64,000 bases of DNA from positions 42,214,001-42,278,000 of the forward strand of contig NC_089035.1 in NCBI RefSeq assembly GCF_034140825.1, in the 5' to 3' direction. This stretch comes from Oryza sativa Japonica Group. Lineage: Eukaryota > Streptophyta > Magnoliopsida > Poales > Poaceae. Below the pieces are notes generated by a model. That model was not told the DNA's origin. It worked only from the letters and a program-made list of their open reading frames with translations, and ran no database searches. Positions 45,101 to 58,100 of this stretch are shown here, piece after piece (position 1 is the first letter of the stretch; each line of letters starts with the position of its first letter). The position numbers and the translations under genes were made by a program.

Positions 45101-48100
45101 ATTCATCAAACCACTTGTCCTGGAGCCCCCCCTCAAAATGGTGTAGCTGAGAGGAAGAATCGGCATTTGCTAGAGGTGGCTCGGTCATTAATGTTTCAAA
45201 TGAACGTACCTAAGTATCTGTGGAGTGAGGCAGTGATGACAGCCGCATACCTTATCAACCGCATGCCATCCAGGATACTTGGTATGAAATCACCAGCTGA
45301 ACTTTTACTTGGGAAGCGAGAATTTAAAGTTCCCCCAAAGGTATTTGGTTGTGTTTGTTTTGTGAGAGATCATCGACCTTTTGTTGGCAAGTTGGATCCT
45401 CATGCAGTAAAATGTGTCTTTGTTGGCTATGCATCTAACCAGAAAGGTTATAAGTGTTGGGACCCTATTGGGAAGAGGTTATTTGTTAGTATGGATGTAA
45501 CATTTCGAGAGTTTGAACCTTATTACAGGAGTCGAGGAGACCTTGATCAATTTCTAGAGGAGTTCTCAACTGTCATCGAGATCGACAGTCGAGTGGGGGA
45601 GATAGTTGAGGTTGATGCACATAAGCAAGGTGATGAGGATGTGGTTATTGGGTCAATTCCGAGTTTTGTTGGTGATACTATTGAGAAGGTTGTGGACATT
45701 GGTGAGAAGGTAGTAGACATTAGTTGTGACAAGGATGAGGGGGTAGTTGTCGGGACAATCCCATGTCCTCTGGAGCGTGTGGAAGTACAACAAACTGAAA
45801 TGAGAGTATATCAAAGAAGGAACAAGAACCAAGTTGATAAGGTGACAGGGAAGGAGCAAGTGCACCAGAGGAGCCAAATTCAGAATCAGGGGGAGAGAAG
45901 TGGTGAGCCTATGCAAGAGCAAGACAAGGAGTCACAACAGCTGCAACAGTTTGAGTACCCAGTCCCAGATTCCTCCTCTAGCCTCTCTCCAACAAGTTCC
46001 TCCCTCCTTGAGACAAGTGGTAACATTTCTCCTACCTTTGAACAAGTAGAGTTACCTCTTGCACAACGTAGAGAAACTAGATCTAATGCTGGAAGACCTC
46101 CTATACGCCTTGGTTTTGAACACCTTAGTTCTAGACATGACATTGCAAACTATATCTCATACTCTCATATTTCACCTGCATATAAAGCATTCATTGCATC
46201 ATTGCAAATAGTGCCTATTCCAAAGGACTGGAGATGTGCAAAACAAGATCCAAGATGGAAGGATGCAATGAAGGAGGAGTTGCGTGCCCTTGAAAAGAAT
46301 AAGACATGGGAACTTGTGAAACTACCAATGGGGAAAAGAGCAGTGGGATGTAAATGGGTATTTACAGTGAAGCAAACCCCTGAAGGGAAAGTGGATAGAT
46401 ATAAAGCAAGATTAGTTGCAAAAGGTTATAGTCAAACATATGGAATTGACTATGATGAAACATTTGCACCTGTGGCTAAGATGAGTACGGTGAGGATTTT
46501 GATATCATGTGCAGTTAACTTTGGATGGCCTCTTCATCAGTTAGATGTCAAGAATGCTTTTCTACATGGTGATTTACAAGAGGAGGTATATATGGAGATT
46601 CCCCCCTGGATTTGGAAATAGCCAGACTGTTGGGAAGGTATGTAGGCTCAAGAAGTCCTTGTACGGTTTGAAACAATCCCCACGTGCATGGTTTGACAGG
46701 TTTAGGCGTGTATTGTGCAATATGGGATATTCACAATGTAATGGAGATCACACAGTTTTCTATAGACATAGGGGGACACACATCACTATCTTGGCTGTTT
46801 ATGTTGATGATATAGTGATCACTGGAGATGATGTAGAAGAGATCAAATGCTTAAAGCAGCGATTAGGAGAGGCCTTTGAGGTGAAGGATCTTGGACCTCT
46901 TCGATACTTTCTTGGGATTGAGGTTGCTCGATCATCAAAGGGGATAGTTCTCTCTCAAAGAAAGTATGTCCTTGATTTGTTAACAGAAACCGGAATGCTT
47001 GGATGTCGTACAAGTGCTACTCCCATTGATAGGAATCACCAATTGAGTGCACAGTCAGGTGATCCAGTTGATAGGGAAACTTATCAGAGGTTGGTTGGAC
47101 GTTTGATATATCTATGCCACACTAGACCAGATATCTCTTATGCGGTGAGTGTGGTTAGTAGGTATATGCATGATCCTAGAACAACTCATCTAGAGGTGGT
47201 TCATAGGATCTTGAGGTACTTGAAAGGAACTCCTGGTAAGGGGTTGTGGTTTAGAAAGAACCAACACTTGGATGTGGAAGGATATTGTGATGCTGATTGG
47301 GCAAGCAGTGTGGATGATAGAAGATCTACATCAGGATATTGTGTATTTGTGGGTGGCAATGTTGTCTGTTGGCGAAGCAAGAAGCAGGCGGTAGTGGCTC
47401 GATCTACCGCGGAAGCTGAGTATAGAGCCATGGCATTGAGTTTAAGTGAGATGTTGTGGGTGAAGAATCTATTGTTGGAGCTACGGTTGTTCAGAAATAA
47501 TACCGTGGTGCTTCATTGTGACAACAAATCTGCTATCAACATTGCAAACAATCCAGTTCAACATGACCGCACCAAACATATCGAAATTGATAGGTTCTTC
47601 ATCAAAGAGAAGATCGATAGTGGGGCTCTTAGACTACAATACATTAAATCTTCTGAGCAGCTAGCTGATTGTTTAACCAAGGGATTAGGTCCTAGTGAGA
47701 GTGAGTCAATGTGTAACAAGATGGGCATGATTGATATCTTTTGCCCATCTTGAGGGGGAGTGTTGATGTAATATGCTCTTGTATTGGGGACCTTCTTGCA
47801 TATGTAGCTAAGTGAAATAGTGTGTGTGTGGCTGTGAACAACACACCAGAAAAAATCCCCAAAACTGAACTTTAAATTGGTTTACCATAGATGTCAGCAG
47901 AAAGAATGATAACTTACACACAAGATGAAGGTCTCTAAAACAGGAGAGGCATCAAGAAAAGAAACCAAAGACAAATAGTCATATTCTGGGGGCAAGGCCT
48001 TATCTGCATCAAGACAAATATCCAGGTGCTTGAGATGAAGGAATTTGGCAGCTACTGTTGGTGTATTAATACCCTGTAAAAATTAATCATATCCCAGGAG

Positions 48101-49571
48101 ATGAGTGCATGATTACTGATTATGCCATCACAAAGATATCTAATATGTATAGCTCATTAACTGAAGATAAGGTGAGACTTGTAAGATTTGGCACAATATA
48201 GGGAAGCTTGGTAATGGAATAATATATGAAGTTGGGCACATCTGAACAGCTCATATCTAGCTTCTTCACTTGCGATGATTCTCCAAGTGAGAGTTCTATT
48301 GGGTCACCACTAAAGGTAAAAGTGGAAACTTTCGGAGCATTACTGTTTATCATTTGCAGATTGCTGCACTCAAATACAGTGAGGCAACCGACTCTCTCTA
48401 GTAGGCATGGTATTGTCAGGCAAATTATCTCACTGCAATATCTGAGATCCAACTCCTCCAAAGCAAAAGACTTGGAAAGAAGATATACTAACTCGTCATC
48501 CGTAATACACAGAAACCATAAAAACAGCTTTGTCAGATTTGTGAAGCAACCAAGGCCAACCGTAGGACGTAAGTTACAATACATGAGGTGAATATACTGA
48601 ATTGAGCTTCCACTCCTATTACATAGAAGTGAGAGTGGAAAACTGTACCTTCCCTCATATTTTGTAGGCAGAAGAAGGGTGATTTCTTCAATCCCCGGTG
48701 TAATAGCTATCTGAAGCCAACTGTTGAGAGAACTTACATTGATCTTGCCAGAATAACATATTACAAGCTTGAGTCTCTTCACACCAATGCCCGAGTGGTT
48801 TTTCAGAATGTGGTCAACTTTGCTAGCGAAAGCGCGTGCTTTACCACCCTTTCGACGTGCATCTTGTTCCAAGCTCAGTGTTTCCTCAGTGAAGATGAGG
48901 TTGGGATGGCATTTCCAGTTACATAAAAATGCACGAGATACACAAGCAGCACGGGCAGCATCTCGCAATGGCATTAGGGAATGGATATGATGCCAAATGT
49001 CCTGCACAAGCACGGAAATAATTGTTGAATGTTAGGGACTCTAAAGACAAACCATTACACCAACTAAGTAACAATATGAACATATGGAGTATAATAACAT
49101 TCTACCCTAGGTGCTCTGAGTAACATTGCTTGGATAAATAAGCTGCACCAAACTGATAGACAATGATTTGTTAACTCTTCCTAGGAAGTGGTTGGTCCAT
49201 GTTATTTTTCTTTCTTTTTTTTTGGAAACTTTACATTTTAATCCCCATAAAAACAAAAGAGGTTCTGTTTATGGTTGCCACATAAGTGATCGTGTATTAG
49301 TTATGAGGAAACTAGAGCATACTATGAATGTCAGTAAAAAAAAAAGCAATAAAGTACTTGACTATCTGTTCACGCAATTTATATTTAGCAAGCATAGTTC
49401 ACAACTTCACATGCCCAGTTAGAGTAGGGATAGTGATAATTTACTTGTTATATAAGTCTTCCATAAGAAATATATAAAGCCACATACCTCTGGGAGGTCT
49501 GGCCCTGAATATCTTAATGTTTTATCAACCTGAAAATTATCATCTCCTTGGCTTAGTGTGCACCTTTTCAT
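42106..49571 (-). CDS. F-box/LRR protein with a copia element in its last intron
   Basis: Exons 49488-49571, 48162-49001, 47918-48073 and 42106-42321 give 431 residues in continuous frame. The donor of the second exon (TCA/GTTAAT) is weak but keeps phase. The F-box spans about residues 27-70 ([23 protein letters not shown], then [18 protein letters not shown]) and would bind SKP1 in an SCF ubiquitin ligase. The rest is a divergent leucine-rich repeat region of the rice F-box/FBD-like type ([30 protein letters not shown]). The end reads [29 protein letters not shown], as in relatives, but then switches to about 14 residues derived from the GH17 3' flank, so the normal C-terminus is lost. The last intron is occupied by a 5.5-kb copia element in antisense. 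A separate ATG at 50422 before a GTAAG donor would not be in frame and is likely leader. Target unknown. Confidence 0.78.
42360..42474 (+). repeat. Left LTR of the copia element
   Basis: 115 bp, preceded by AATTG (target duplication) and followed by the primer binding site. Confidence 0.93.
43136..47753 (+). CDS. gag-pol coding region of the copia element (fossil)
   Basis: Recognisable in order: a UBN2/DUF4219-type gag with a CCHC knuckle ([14 protein letters not shown]) followed by an unusual Arg-Gly-Gly-rich stretch; the aspartic protease motif [13 protein letters not shown]-pre-integrase [13 protein letters not shown]; the integrase core ([20 protein letters not shown]); reverse transcriptase ([20 protein letters not shown]); and RNase H ([18 protein letters not shown]). 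The region is nearly complete with about one or two breaks; relatives make one polyprotein from it. Confidence 0.93.
47761..47874 (+). repeat. Right LTR of the copia element
   Basis: 114 bp, essentially identical to the left LTR and followed by AATTG, the target duplication. Confidence 0.93.
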
Positions 49572-49635
49572 CTGCAGCATGTCATATATGGTCATCAATA
49601 CTGCAGATAATAACAGAAGAAAAATAAGAAACTAA

Positions 49636-49844
49636 GAGCAAGTATAATAGTTTAAAAAATAAAGAGAGCTAGCTCCCATGTAAGAGCTAACTATTCACGT
49701 AATTCAAGATAAATACATTAAATGCATAGATGAGAGATAGAGAGAGAAGAAGAAAAATAAAAATAAGCTTAAAGCTCATCTACCATGTATGTTAACTCTA
49801 ATATGAGCTATAAGCGCATAGTTGGCTTTACTTAATACTTGCTC
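49636..49844. mobile_element. Tourist-like MITE, 209 bp
   Basis: Ends GAGCAAGTATAATAG and complement GAGCAAGTATTAAG, flanked by TAA on both sides, the PIF/Harbinger-type target duplication. It lies upstream of the F-box coding exons, within the probable leader intron. Non-coding. Confidence 0.8.
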
Positions 49845-50720
49845 TAAAGCACACGAGCTTAACATTTTTCCCTTTTATTTTACACCTGGAACTTTTTCTT
49901 GCGGAGTATGGTTATTGGTTTCTCTAAACATGGCGACTCATGAGCAGATTGGCTAGTACCGTTGATTGATCACTGAATTCTTAATCTTAAATGTTCTGAT
50001 ATAATCAAATATAATCCACATTGGAACAAGAAGGAATATTGCTGGAGCACTACACTAGCCTGCTCAAATCATACAGAAAGAATGAGCACACTTTGCTATC
50101 CACCAAAGTGAAGAAGATCTTACGGTCAAATAACTTTTGAGCCTCATGGTATTGCTTATACTTGTTATAAGCGGAATTTTGCCAAAAAAAATATAAGCAA
50201 TTTTTTTAAAAATATATATACATTATTTTAGCAATTTAAAAATATACTGGAAAATAGAAAACCCCCAAATCAACTCTAAAATTATGGGAGTTCTTGTGGC
50301 ATGAGACAACGGATGGAAAAGTGATATCAAGAACAAGTTACAGGTGCCGGCGACCGGCCGGAACACTAGCCTAATGCAGCAGAGATGAACAATCGGTGGG
50401 AAGCTTACTCGAGCCCTCCATGGTAGGCAGTAGCAGCAGCGACGACACCTCCTCGCTCCGGATCGAGTCCACCAATCGGTGGGTCTTCGATTTATTATAT
50501 ATCCACGATTCTACCCATCGCATCTCAGGGCGGCTCCGGACCGTTCAGGAAACCGCTTTGCATTGCCCTCCAGGCTCCAGGCCTCAGCCAGTACGGCCCA
50601 ACTGGAGAAGAGGCAGCCCATGAGACGGACAGCAACAAGGCCCAGAAGTCAACGGTGTAGCCCACGTGCTCATGATTTGGCCCAACTTCCAAAACATTCA
50701 TTGTATACCATGTATACGAT
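49845..50720. other. F-box 5' region and intergenic DNA
   Basis: Contains a plausible untranslated first exon for the F-box gene around 50400-50470 on the minus strand (ATGGAGGGC near 50422, then a GTAAGC donor; out of frame with the coding exons). Small open frames at 50396-50623 and 50525-50872 show no domain. Confidence 0.4.
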
Positions 50721-51098
50721 TTTGCTAGGAATCTGTCGGGTGATTTTTTTGTTGCTATTTCCCGTTTTTGTTGCCGTTGGATCTGCGCCGAGATTTGTGC
50801 CAGGAATGGGGTGGACGTGGTCATACGTGGATAGGGCCTCGCGTTGGATTCCCTGGCCCGATTACTTTGCACTGTGCAAATTTCGATTTCCGCGCTTGTC
50901 CGTAGCCGTTTTTTATTTCCCCTCGCTGATCCCGCTCTCTCCTCGCATTTCTCTCTCTCGCTTTCCCCTTTTCTTCTCTTCTCTTCTCGTTTTCTCCGCG
51001 AGGCGAGAGAGAGATCTCGTCGGAGTGAGTGCTTGCTGGAGAGGTTTGTCTCGTCGGTGTAAGTGCTCGCCGGAGAGGACTGTCTTGTCGGTGTGCGT

Positions 51099-51440
51099 GC
51101 TCACCGGAGAGGTTGGTCGCTGGCGAGATTTAGTGTTTAGATTTTTTTTTGTTCGATTTGATTCAGTCTAGGTCCGATTCAAATTGTGTTCGGGTTCAAT
51201 CTCGGTTTTAGTTGTTTTTTTGTTCGATTTGATTCAGTGTAGGTCCGATTTGCTCACCGGAGAGGTTGGTCGCTGGCGAGATTTAGTGTCTAGATTTTTT
51301 TTTGTTCGATTTCATTCAGTCTAGGTCCGATTCAAATTGTGTTCGGGTTCAATCTCGGTTTTAGTTGTTTTTGTTCGATTTGATTCAGTGTAGGTCCGAT
51401 TCAAATTGTGTTAGGGTTCAATCTCGGCTTTAGTTGTTTT
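51099..51440. repeat. ~153-bp tandem repeat in the Ulp1-gene leader
   Basis: Two copies (51099-51251 and from 51252) start GCTCACCGGAGAGGTTGGTC, followed by a partial third copy of the inner TTGTTCGATTTGATTCAGTG block. Within each unit the TTCGATTTGATTCAGT motif also recurs. It lies in the untranslated leader of the MULE's plus-strand gene. Confidence 0.85.
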
Positions 51441-52118
51441 TGAATCGATGTAATATGATGGAGAGCTCGCCGGAGACGTTGGTTGCCGTAGTTTTGTTTA
51501 GTTTGTCTCATCGTTTTTGTGTGGCATCCAATGTTTTTTGGTCGGTGAAATCGTGATGCTGCTGCTGCTTCGCCAAGTTGCGTTTCCAGGTTTGGAGATT
51601 TGTTCTTCCTAGGCTGTGGGAAGCGTTCACGGAATGGATCTGAGATTTTGTTGTTTTTGTTGCTGCAGAGCGTTGCTTTTGAGTTGGGGAATGGTTGTTT
51701 AGCGCGCGGATTCGGGGGTTTTAGGGGAGGCTTTTGATTTTAGGGGTGCTTTTTGCTTAGCAAATCCAGTTTCTGTTTTTGTGCTTGTTGATGTGTGATT
51801 TAGTGGCAAATTCTAGGCGTGAAGCAATTTTTCAGAATCATGACATGGCTTTTTGTTATGTTTGTATTAGTGAATTTTTTTACTGAATTACTAAATTTGG
51901 TAGCCAGCAAATACATGATGTGTTCATTACTTTGTAAAGCTTCACAGTGATTATATTTTTTATGTCAATGTAAATGGATCTGGATGTTGTACTTGTGCTA
52001 AAGTGAAGTTTCTACATGATTGTGTTTTTTATGTATGATTTTTGTTGTAAAGTGAAGTTTGTATTGTTTGTTCATTTTAACTCATGTCCAAGCTGATGTT
52101 TATTTATTGTTCTTTCAG

Positions 52119-55100
52119 ATGCCTCGTGTCCAAACATCAAGGTTGGGTAAAAATCCCATTGAAGTTGATTCTGATGGAGGTGAAGATTTTCATGTTGATT
52201 ATGAAGTTGGTAATGATGTAAGTTATATTTTAAATTTTTATTATTGTATTATGCTGTTTAAGTTTACCTTTAATTTGGTATTACATTATTTTTCTTTTTT
52301 TTTAGGTTGATGAAGGTCCTGAACATGGTGAAATTGATGGTTTACTCTCTGTTGTGCTCAGGAAAATGGTATGTGAATATTTTTTTGTTGAGTTGTGTTA
52401 ATTTAATTTTATATTGTTTAATGGGTTGCTCAATTTCATATTTGTAGATTGTTCAAGAAGTGAAAAAGAATTTGGTTGACACTTCTTCTGTCAATTTTCA
52501 CAATCCCATTGTATGTATCTTTTTTTTATTAGCATATTTTATTATGCATGGCATTTTATTTGTTCTATTTTATTGGGTTTCTTGTTGCTTATAATCTTGT
52601 GTTAACTTATCAATGAAACGGAGAATTAATTCGGTCAAAGGAAATGTAGTACTAATGAAGTGGATAGTTATTTTCAGATTGGAATTGTTCTGTTTTTTTT
52701 TTTTGCAAAATAAAATTTTATATTTGTTCTGTTTGGTCCATGTGTACAATGCGGTACTCTGAACCTTGCTACCATGCTATTATAGGCTACTATTAGTTAT
52801 GTTGAAGATGTGAGTATTTTTCAGGTTGTAGTTGTGACTATACAGATTCGTATCTATTCTCTCAACACAGTTCAGTGCAGCCAACGTTGTTGAGTTTTTT
52901 GTTTTTTCTTCTCTCGTTGTTTGGCACTAATACCTTCTTTGTTTTCTTTCACATATCCTGCACCTAAGTATCCTTGGTAGCTTTCATGCATGCGACGTCA
53001 TATTCATGTTTCCCATGTAACTAATTCAATCTAGTATTATGCAAACATAGCCACCATAACACGTGTTATGGATATGTTTTTTTTTGTGTGTCATCGTGTC
53101 TAATTTTTTCTCAAGTATATCTGTTTTGATGTGTGATTTGTGTTAGTTTGCTTGGATTAGTTTTCTCAAGTGTTTTTTTTAGTTCTACACGCAGCAGATT
53201 TTAATATGATATGAGCTTAAACTTTTTTTCGGGGCTGTGCAGGTTTGTAAGGTTGCAAAATAATAGTCAGTAGTGATGGTTTCTGCACTTATAGCTTAGT
53301 TTAGGTTTCCAAAATTTTACAGACAATTTCTACTAAAATTACAGTACACTTACATGCTATATGCATTGAATTTACAATTGTAATTTTAATTTCAAATCAC
53401 TGTAATTTCTACTTCTAGTGTTTGATTTTGCATATGTATGGCAGCATGGATGGTGCTATTAAGATTGGGTGCTATCTCAAGTATATCTGTTTTGATGTGT
53501 GATTTTGTGTTAGTTTGCTTGGATTAGTTTCCTACTAGTAAGGTTTCAGATATATTATGATTTTAAATGTTAGGCTATACAGCCGGGACCAAATTTTATA
53601 TGTTTCTGTTCATGAGTGTATATGGTTGCCTCTTAGGCTTTATATGGTTACCCCCTCACTCCCTACCTCCCTATGATTTTTTTTTGTTTTTATTCATGCT
53701 AATGTACTGTTCTGGTATATGTAATTGTAATTATTATTTCTTTCTCTTTTAGCTTTTAAATATTCTAATTTAGTAAATAAGTTTTTAACACACTTCTACA
53801 CTTGTTTTTTAGGATAAGAAATCTAAAGTTCATTCGAAGACTGAGCCCTCATATAGCAGATTCTCAACAAAATATTTCTCAACAGTTCTATCTTCTTTAT
53901 CTCCTGATCAGAAGCGTATTATTGGTGACTATGGTTTTAATTCTTTGCTGATGTTTGACAATGCTTATGTCCCAAACAAATTTGCTTCTTGGATTGCAAA
54001 TCATGTTGATGTGAAGTCTTCTCAAATTGTTTTGAAAGATAAAGTCATTGCAATTAATAAAGAATGTGTTCATCATATTTTGGGTCTGCCTATTGGTGGT
54101 ATGGAGTTCCCAACTGATTGTGATGCTGGAAAGTCTTTTATTCTTTCAAAGTTTGGCAAGAGCGCTCTTCCATCTGTGAGATTCTTTGGTGATATGTTCA
54201 TCCGAAAGGAAACTCTCTCTGATGATGAAGTTATTACTTCATTTTTGATTGTTGCAATGGCTTGTTTTCTTTGTCCAAACTCTTCTTTGGTCCCTAGCAC
54301 CAAGTATTTGACTGTGTTTGAGAATGTTGATGAGCTTCGGTCATATGATTGGTCAAAATTTGTGTACGAATGGATGATGACTTCCATCAAAAAGATCCAA
54401 AAGTTTAATACCTTGGGTGGATGCTGGTTTCTCTGGGCAGTAAGTTATTAATTTTTTTTCCATTCTCTTTGTTCCATATTATTATTGTTTTTTAATTAAT
54501 TTTTCTTTGCTTTTTCATATTTTATTTTGCTAGGTGCTTTATCTGGATTATGTTGAGTTTGGTGACAAGAATGTTCCTATTGGTTTTCCTAGAATTTCTC
54601 ACTGGAAGAATAATATGATTACTTTGTATTCTGACCTTGACAAAGTTGATGAAGAAAACTTTGGCCTTAGGCCCATTAAGGATTTCAATGATACAACTTA
54701 TTTCAAGGTACATGTTCAGTTCAATTAGTTTTATTTATTTTTACTTGTGTTTTTCTTTTTATAAATTAATTCTTATCATTCATTTATCTTTACAACCTAA
54801 AATTTTCCTTGTTTTAGGTTGTACCCCCTGAAAATAGAATTAATACATTCAGAGATAAATTGGAGTCTGCTATTGGTACCATGTTACCTGCTTTCATTAA
54901 GGAGAAAATTTATTCAATGGTTGTTAGTCATTGTTCTGCCAATCACATTGTTGACAGTGAGTCTTGTGAAGATATTGCTATCAGCATTATGCTCTTGCTA
55001 TGTGAACATGCTGGTTCTAGAGATGGTGGTGATCCTGATGAAAACTTAATTTTTGATGATATCAACCCTGGGTTTCAGCCTAACTATGCAATTGATGTTG

Positions 55101-58100
55101 AAAATGAAATCCCTTGTGATGCTCATAACAATGGAAGTAAGTTTTCTTCTATGTTCTTTTAATTTTATTATATTTTTTAATTTTTCTTCTATTTATATGT
55201 TCTTTGATGTTTTATTTTTTTTAGGTACCAATAAATCTGTTGCTAGTAAAGCTAATGAAACAAGTTTTCGCCATACACCTTCTCATGATAAGGAATTGGG
55301 GGTATGTGTCTGCTTCTTATGATTATAATTTATTTTTTTAGCTTAAGTTTTCTAACTTTATGTTCTTGTTTAGGTAAATGATGATTCTGTTATTGTCTCT
55401 AAATCTGCTGTTAGATTTTCCCTTTCACCAAACTTTAAAAAAGGTACTTGGTGATGCATTGTTAATTTTTTATTTTCTTAAGTTTGCGTTGCTGTTAATT
55501 TTTTATTTTTGCCTAGATCAAGGCTTACTAACCCCTGAAGTTGGATATGCTAATAACTCCAATTCACGATTTGAACATTCTCGATCTGGTTTGTGATTTT
55601 TCTTTGCTAGATTTTATCTTAAATTTTCTATTTCGAAAATTTGTAAATTCTGTTAGTTCTTATCATAGTTATTTTGCCAGCTTCAGGTCCTACTGTATCT
55701 GCTGTTGCTGCTGTTAGGAATGTTGCAAATAAAATTAAATCAAGATTATCTCAACTCAACAATGATGACAAAAGAGGACCATTGTTCCCTGATTTAATTG
55801 ATTCTTGTGAAGATGAAGCTGTTGGTTATGCTAAGTCACTTTCATGTCAAAAGGAATATCTTAACCCTCGATATGTCACTTCCTCTTCATCACAGGTATT
55901 CCTTTTTTATTGGCTTGTGTCTTTTCTTTTTTTAAAAATTCTTGAATAGATTTTGTGATGTCATGTTTCTGTATGCTTTATTTTTTGACTTTCTCTTATT
56001 TTTTTTATTTGTTGTAGCCTGGTATATCTTTTCACTGTCTTGACAATTCACCTGTTCAAGTAATTGGTATAAATAATAATGAAGGAACAAGCAGAACTCA
56101 TTGTATTCAGAATGTGAAGAAGAGGCGTTTTGATGATGTTACTGTATGTTCTTATTCTTGTTGACTATATTTATATATTGTCCTAAGTTACTTTTTTTCT
56201 ATAATTATTTTTTTCTGCTTTTTTTTTTAGAATTCTCCTGATGTGGAATATCTTGGTCATTCTACATTTCCTGATTGCTGCAAGGTGTTGTGTACCCAGA
56301 CTGATAATTTGTATAATGCCAAGAACATGTTGAAAAGTAACAACCTGGATTTGAGTTCTACCGGTGGAAAATTACCTCCCCATGGCCCTAGAAGAGTCTT
56401 AGTTCCTTCTCGGAAATTTTCAGATCCTTATGTTCTTTCTGTTAGACGCCGATTTCCAGTGTCAGATAAAGAAAAGAGACATTACAATGCAATATGCAAG
56501 TTGTCCGAGAGCTCTAAATGGCATAGGTACAGTTTCCTTTACATATATTTTTATAGTTTTTGCATTATGCATGTTTCTTACTTTGCTTTTCTTTTTATAT
56601 CTTTTTTTTGTAGTTATGATGCTGTAGACATTGATAATGTTAGAGCAAAATTCTCTTCTTTTGGGCAATCTCTCATGAAAGGTGGTACTGTATTGAGCTA
56701 TGTTATCAATGTGTTTTGCCGTGTTTTGTTCAACAACAATCATCCTTCAAACTCCAAGAGACACTATTTCTTCTCTTCTATTGGTGTAAGTAGTTATTTT
56801 TCAAATTTGTGCTTTTTTCTGTTAATGTTGATATGTTACATATTTTTTGGTATGTTTATTTCACTTTTAATTTTTTTTCAGGAACTATTGTTAACTGATC
56901 TATCTTGTGCTGATTTGAGCAAGGTGAAAAGATCGTTTCTTGGAGCAGCTAGTGCTAGGAAGTTGCACCTTTCTGACATGGTATTTTTTTTGTTTTCATG
57001 CTCATGTAAATTTTCCAAAGTTATGTTGTTAATTCTGAATGATTTTTTGCAGCTATTTTTCCCCATCGAACACCTTGAACATTGGTTCCTTTTTGTTGTT
57101 GATATAAAGGACAGAATGTTGGTCCTCTTAGATTCTTTACATGAAAAAGGTGATCCCTATTTTGAAGACATTGAATGCTTACTGGTATGATATTTTAATT
57201 TTAAATGCGTTTTCATTCAGTTTTTTTCTTCTTGTTTTTTGTAGTTGATTGATTTTTTTTTATTTTGTATTCAGATCAATAATTTACAGACATTCTGGGA
57301 TTCTTATGATGGCTCTTCAATTGATTTTACTACTTTGAAGAAAGTTTACCCTTGTGTTCCAAAACAGAGATCTTGGTATATTTTTTGTGTTTAATGTTTT
57401 CTGTTCAAATAATTGGAGCATTGCAAAATACGTTATTTCAGGAATGTGCAGAGTCACGCTTGTATTACATTACTTATTTGTTGATGTCCAAATTCTCAAT
57501 ACTTCTTTACTTTGGCCAATGTTTTCTAATTTTCTAAATGTCATTAATTGTCCTCTCATTGGGGCATTGTAGAATGTTCTTGCTTCATTTGTTAACTAGT
57601 GAAATTACCATGTAATTCTGTGAGCTAGATATTTTTTTATTCTGTGTGTGCTATGCTCACACTTTTGCTGTGTATTTTAATTTCTGATATTACTGTGGTG
57701 AGTAGTTTGTGTTTACATTTTGTGATATTACTGTGCTGCATATATTTTTATATTTTTTGCGTATTGCATATATTCTTAGGATGTTAGTAATAACACTTGC
57801 CCAATTTTTAACATACTAATAATAATAATAATAATAATAATAATACAAGAAACAAGAAAAAATGCCATTGTGGTACAACTAAATTCAACAATATCATGAA
57901 CAGTGCTACCTAGGTTTTATTTCTTTGTTTTTTGTAATTTAAAGAGTTGTTTCAATTTTTTTTGTAGCTTTGATTCTGGAATTTTTGTTATGAAGTGTAT
58001 GGAATTGTGGTCACCAAGGGTTGTTCTACCAAATGAATTTTCTTCAGATGATATTGACAATATTCGGATGCTATATGCAAATCAGTTATTCTTCCATCCA

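Larger units (their letters stand above)
42360..47874 (+). mobile_element. Ty1/copia retrotransposon, young and nearly whole
   Basis: Fossil element of 5.5 kb inserted antisense in the F-box gene intron. LTRs are 42360-42474 and 47761-47874, unusually short at about 115 bp. They start TGTTGATGTAATATGC and differ only by one base in the length of an A run. The target duplication AATTG is perfect on both sides. The primer binding site TGGTATCAGAGCC (initiator Met tRNA type) directly follows the left LTR, and a GAGGGGGAG polypurine tract precedes the right LTR. The domain order gag-protease-integrase-RT-RNase H is that of copia. The coding region is nearly complete with about one or two breaks. 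LTR identity implies very recent insertion. Confidence 0.95.

Noticed and set aside
50396-50430. ATG at 50422 as the F-box start
   Set aside because: Spliced to the acceptor at 49571 it gives a frame that stops soon. The ATG at 49571 opens the frame that continues into the F-box.
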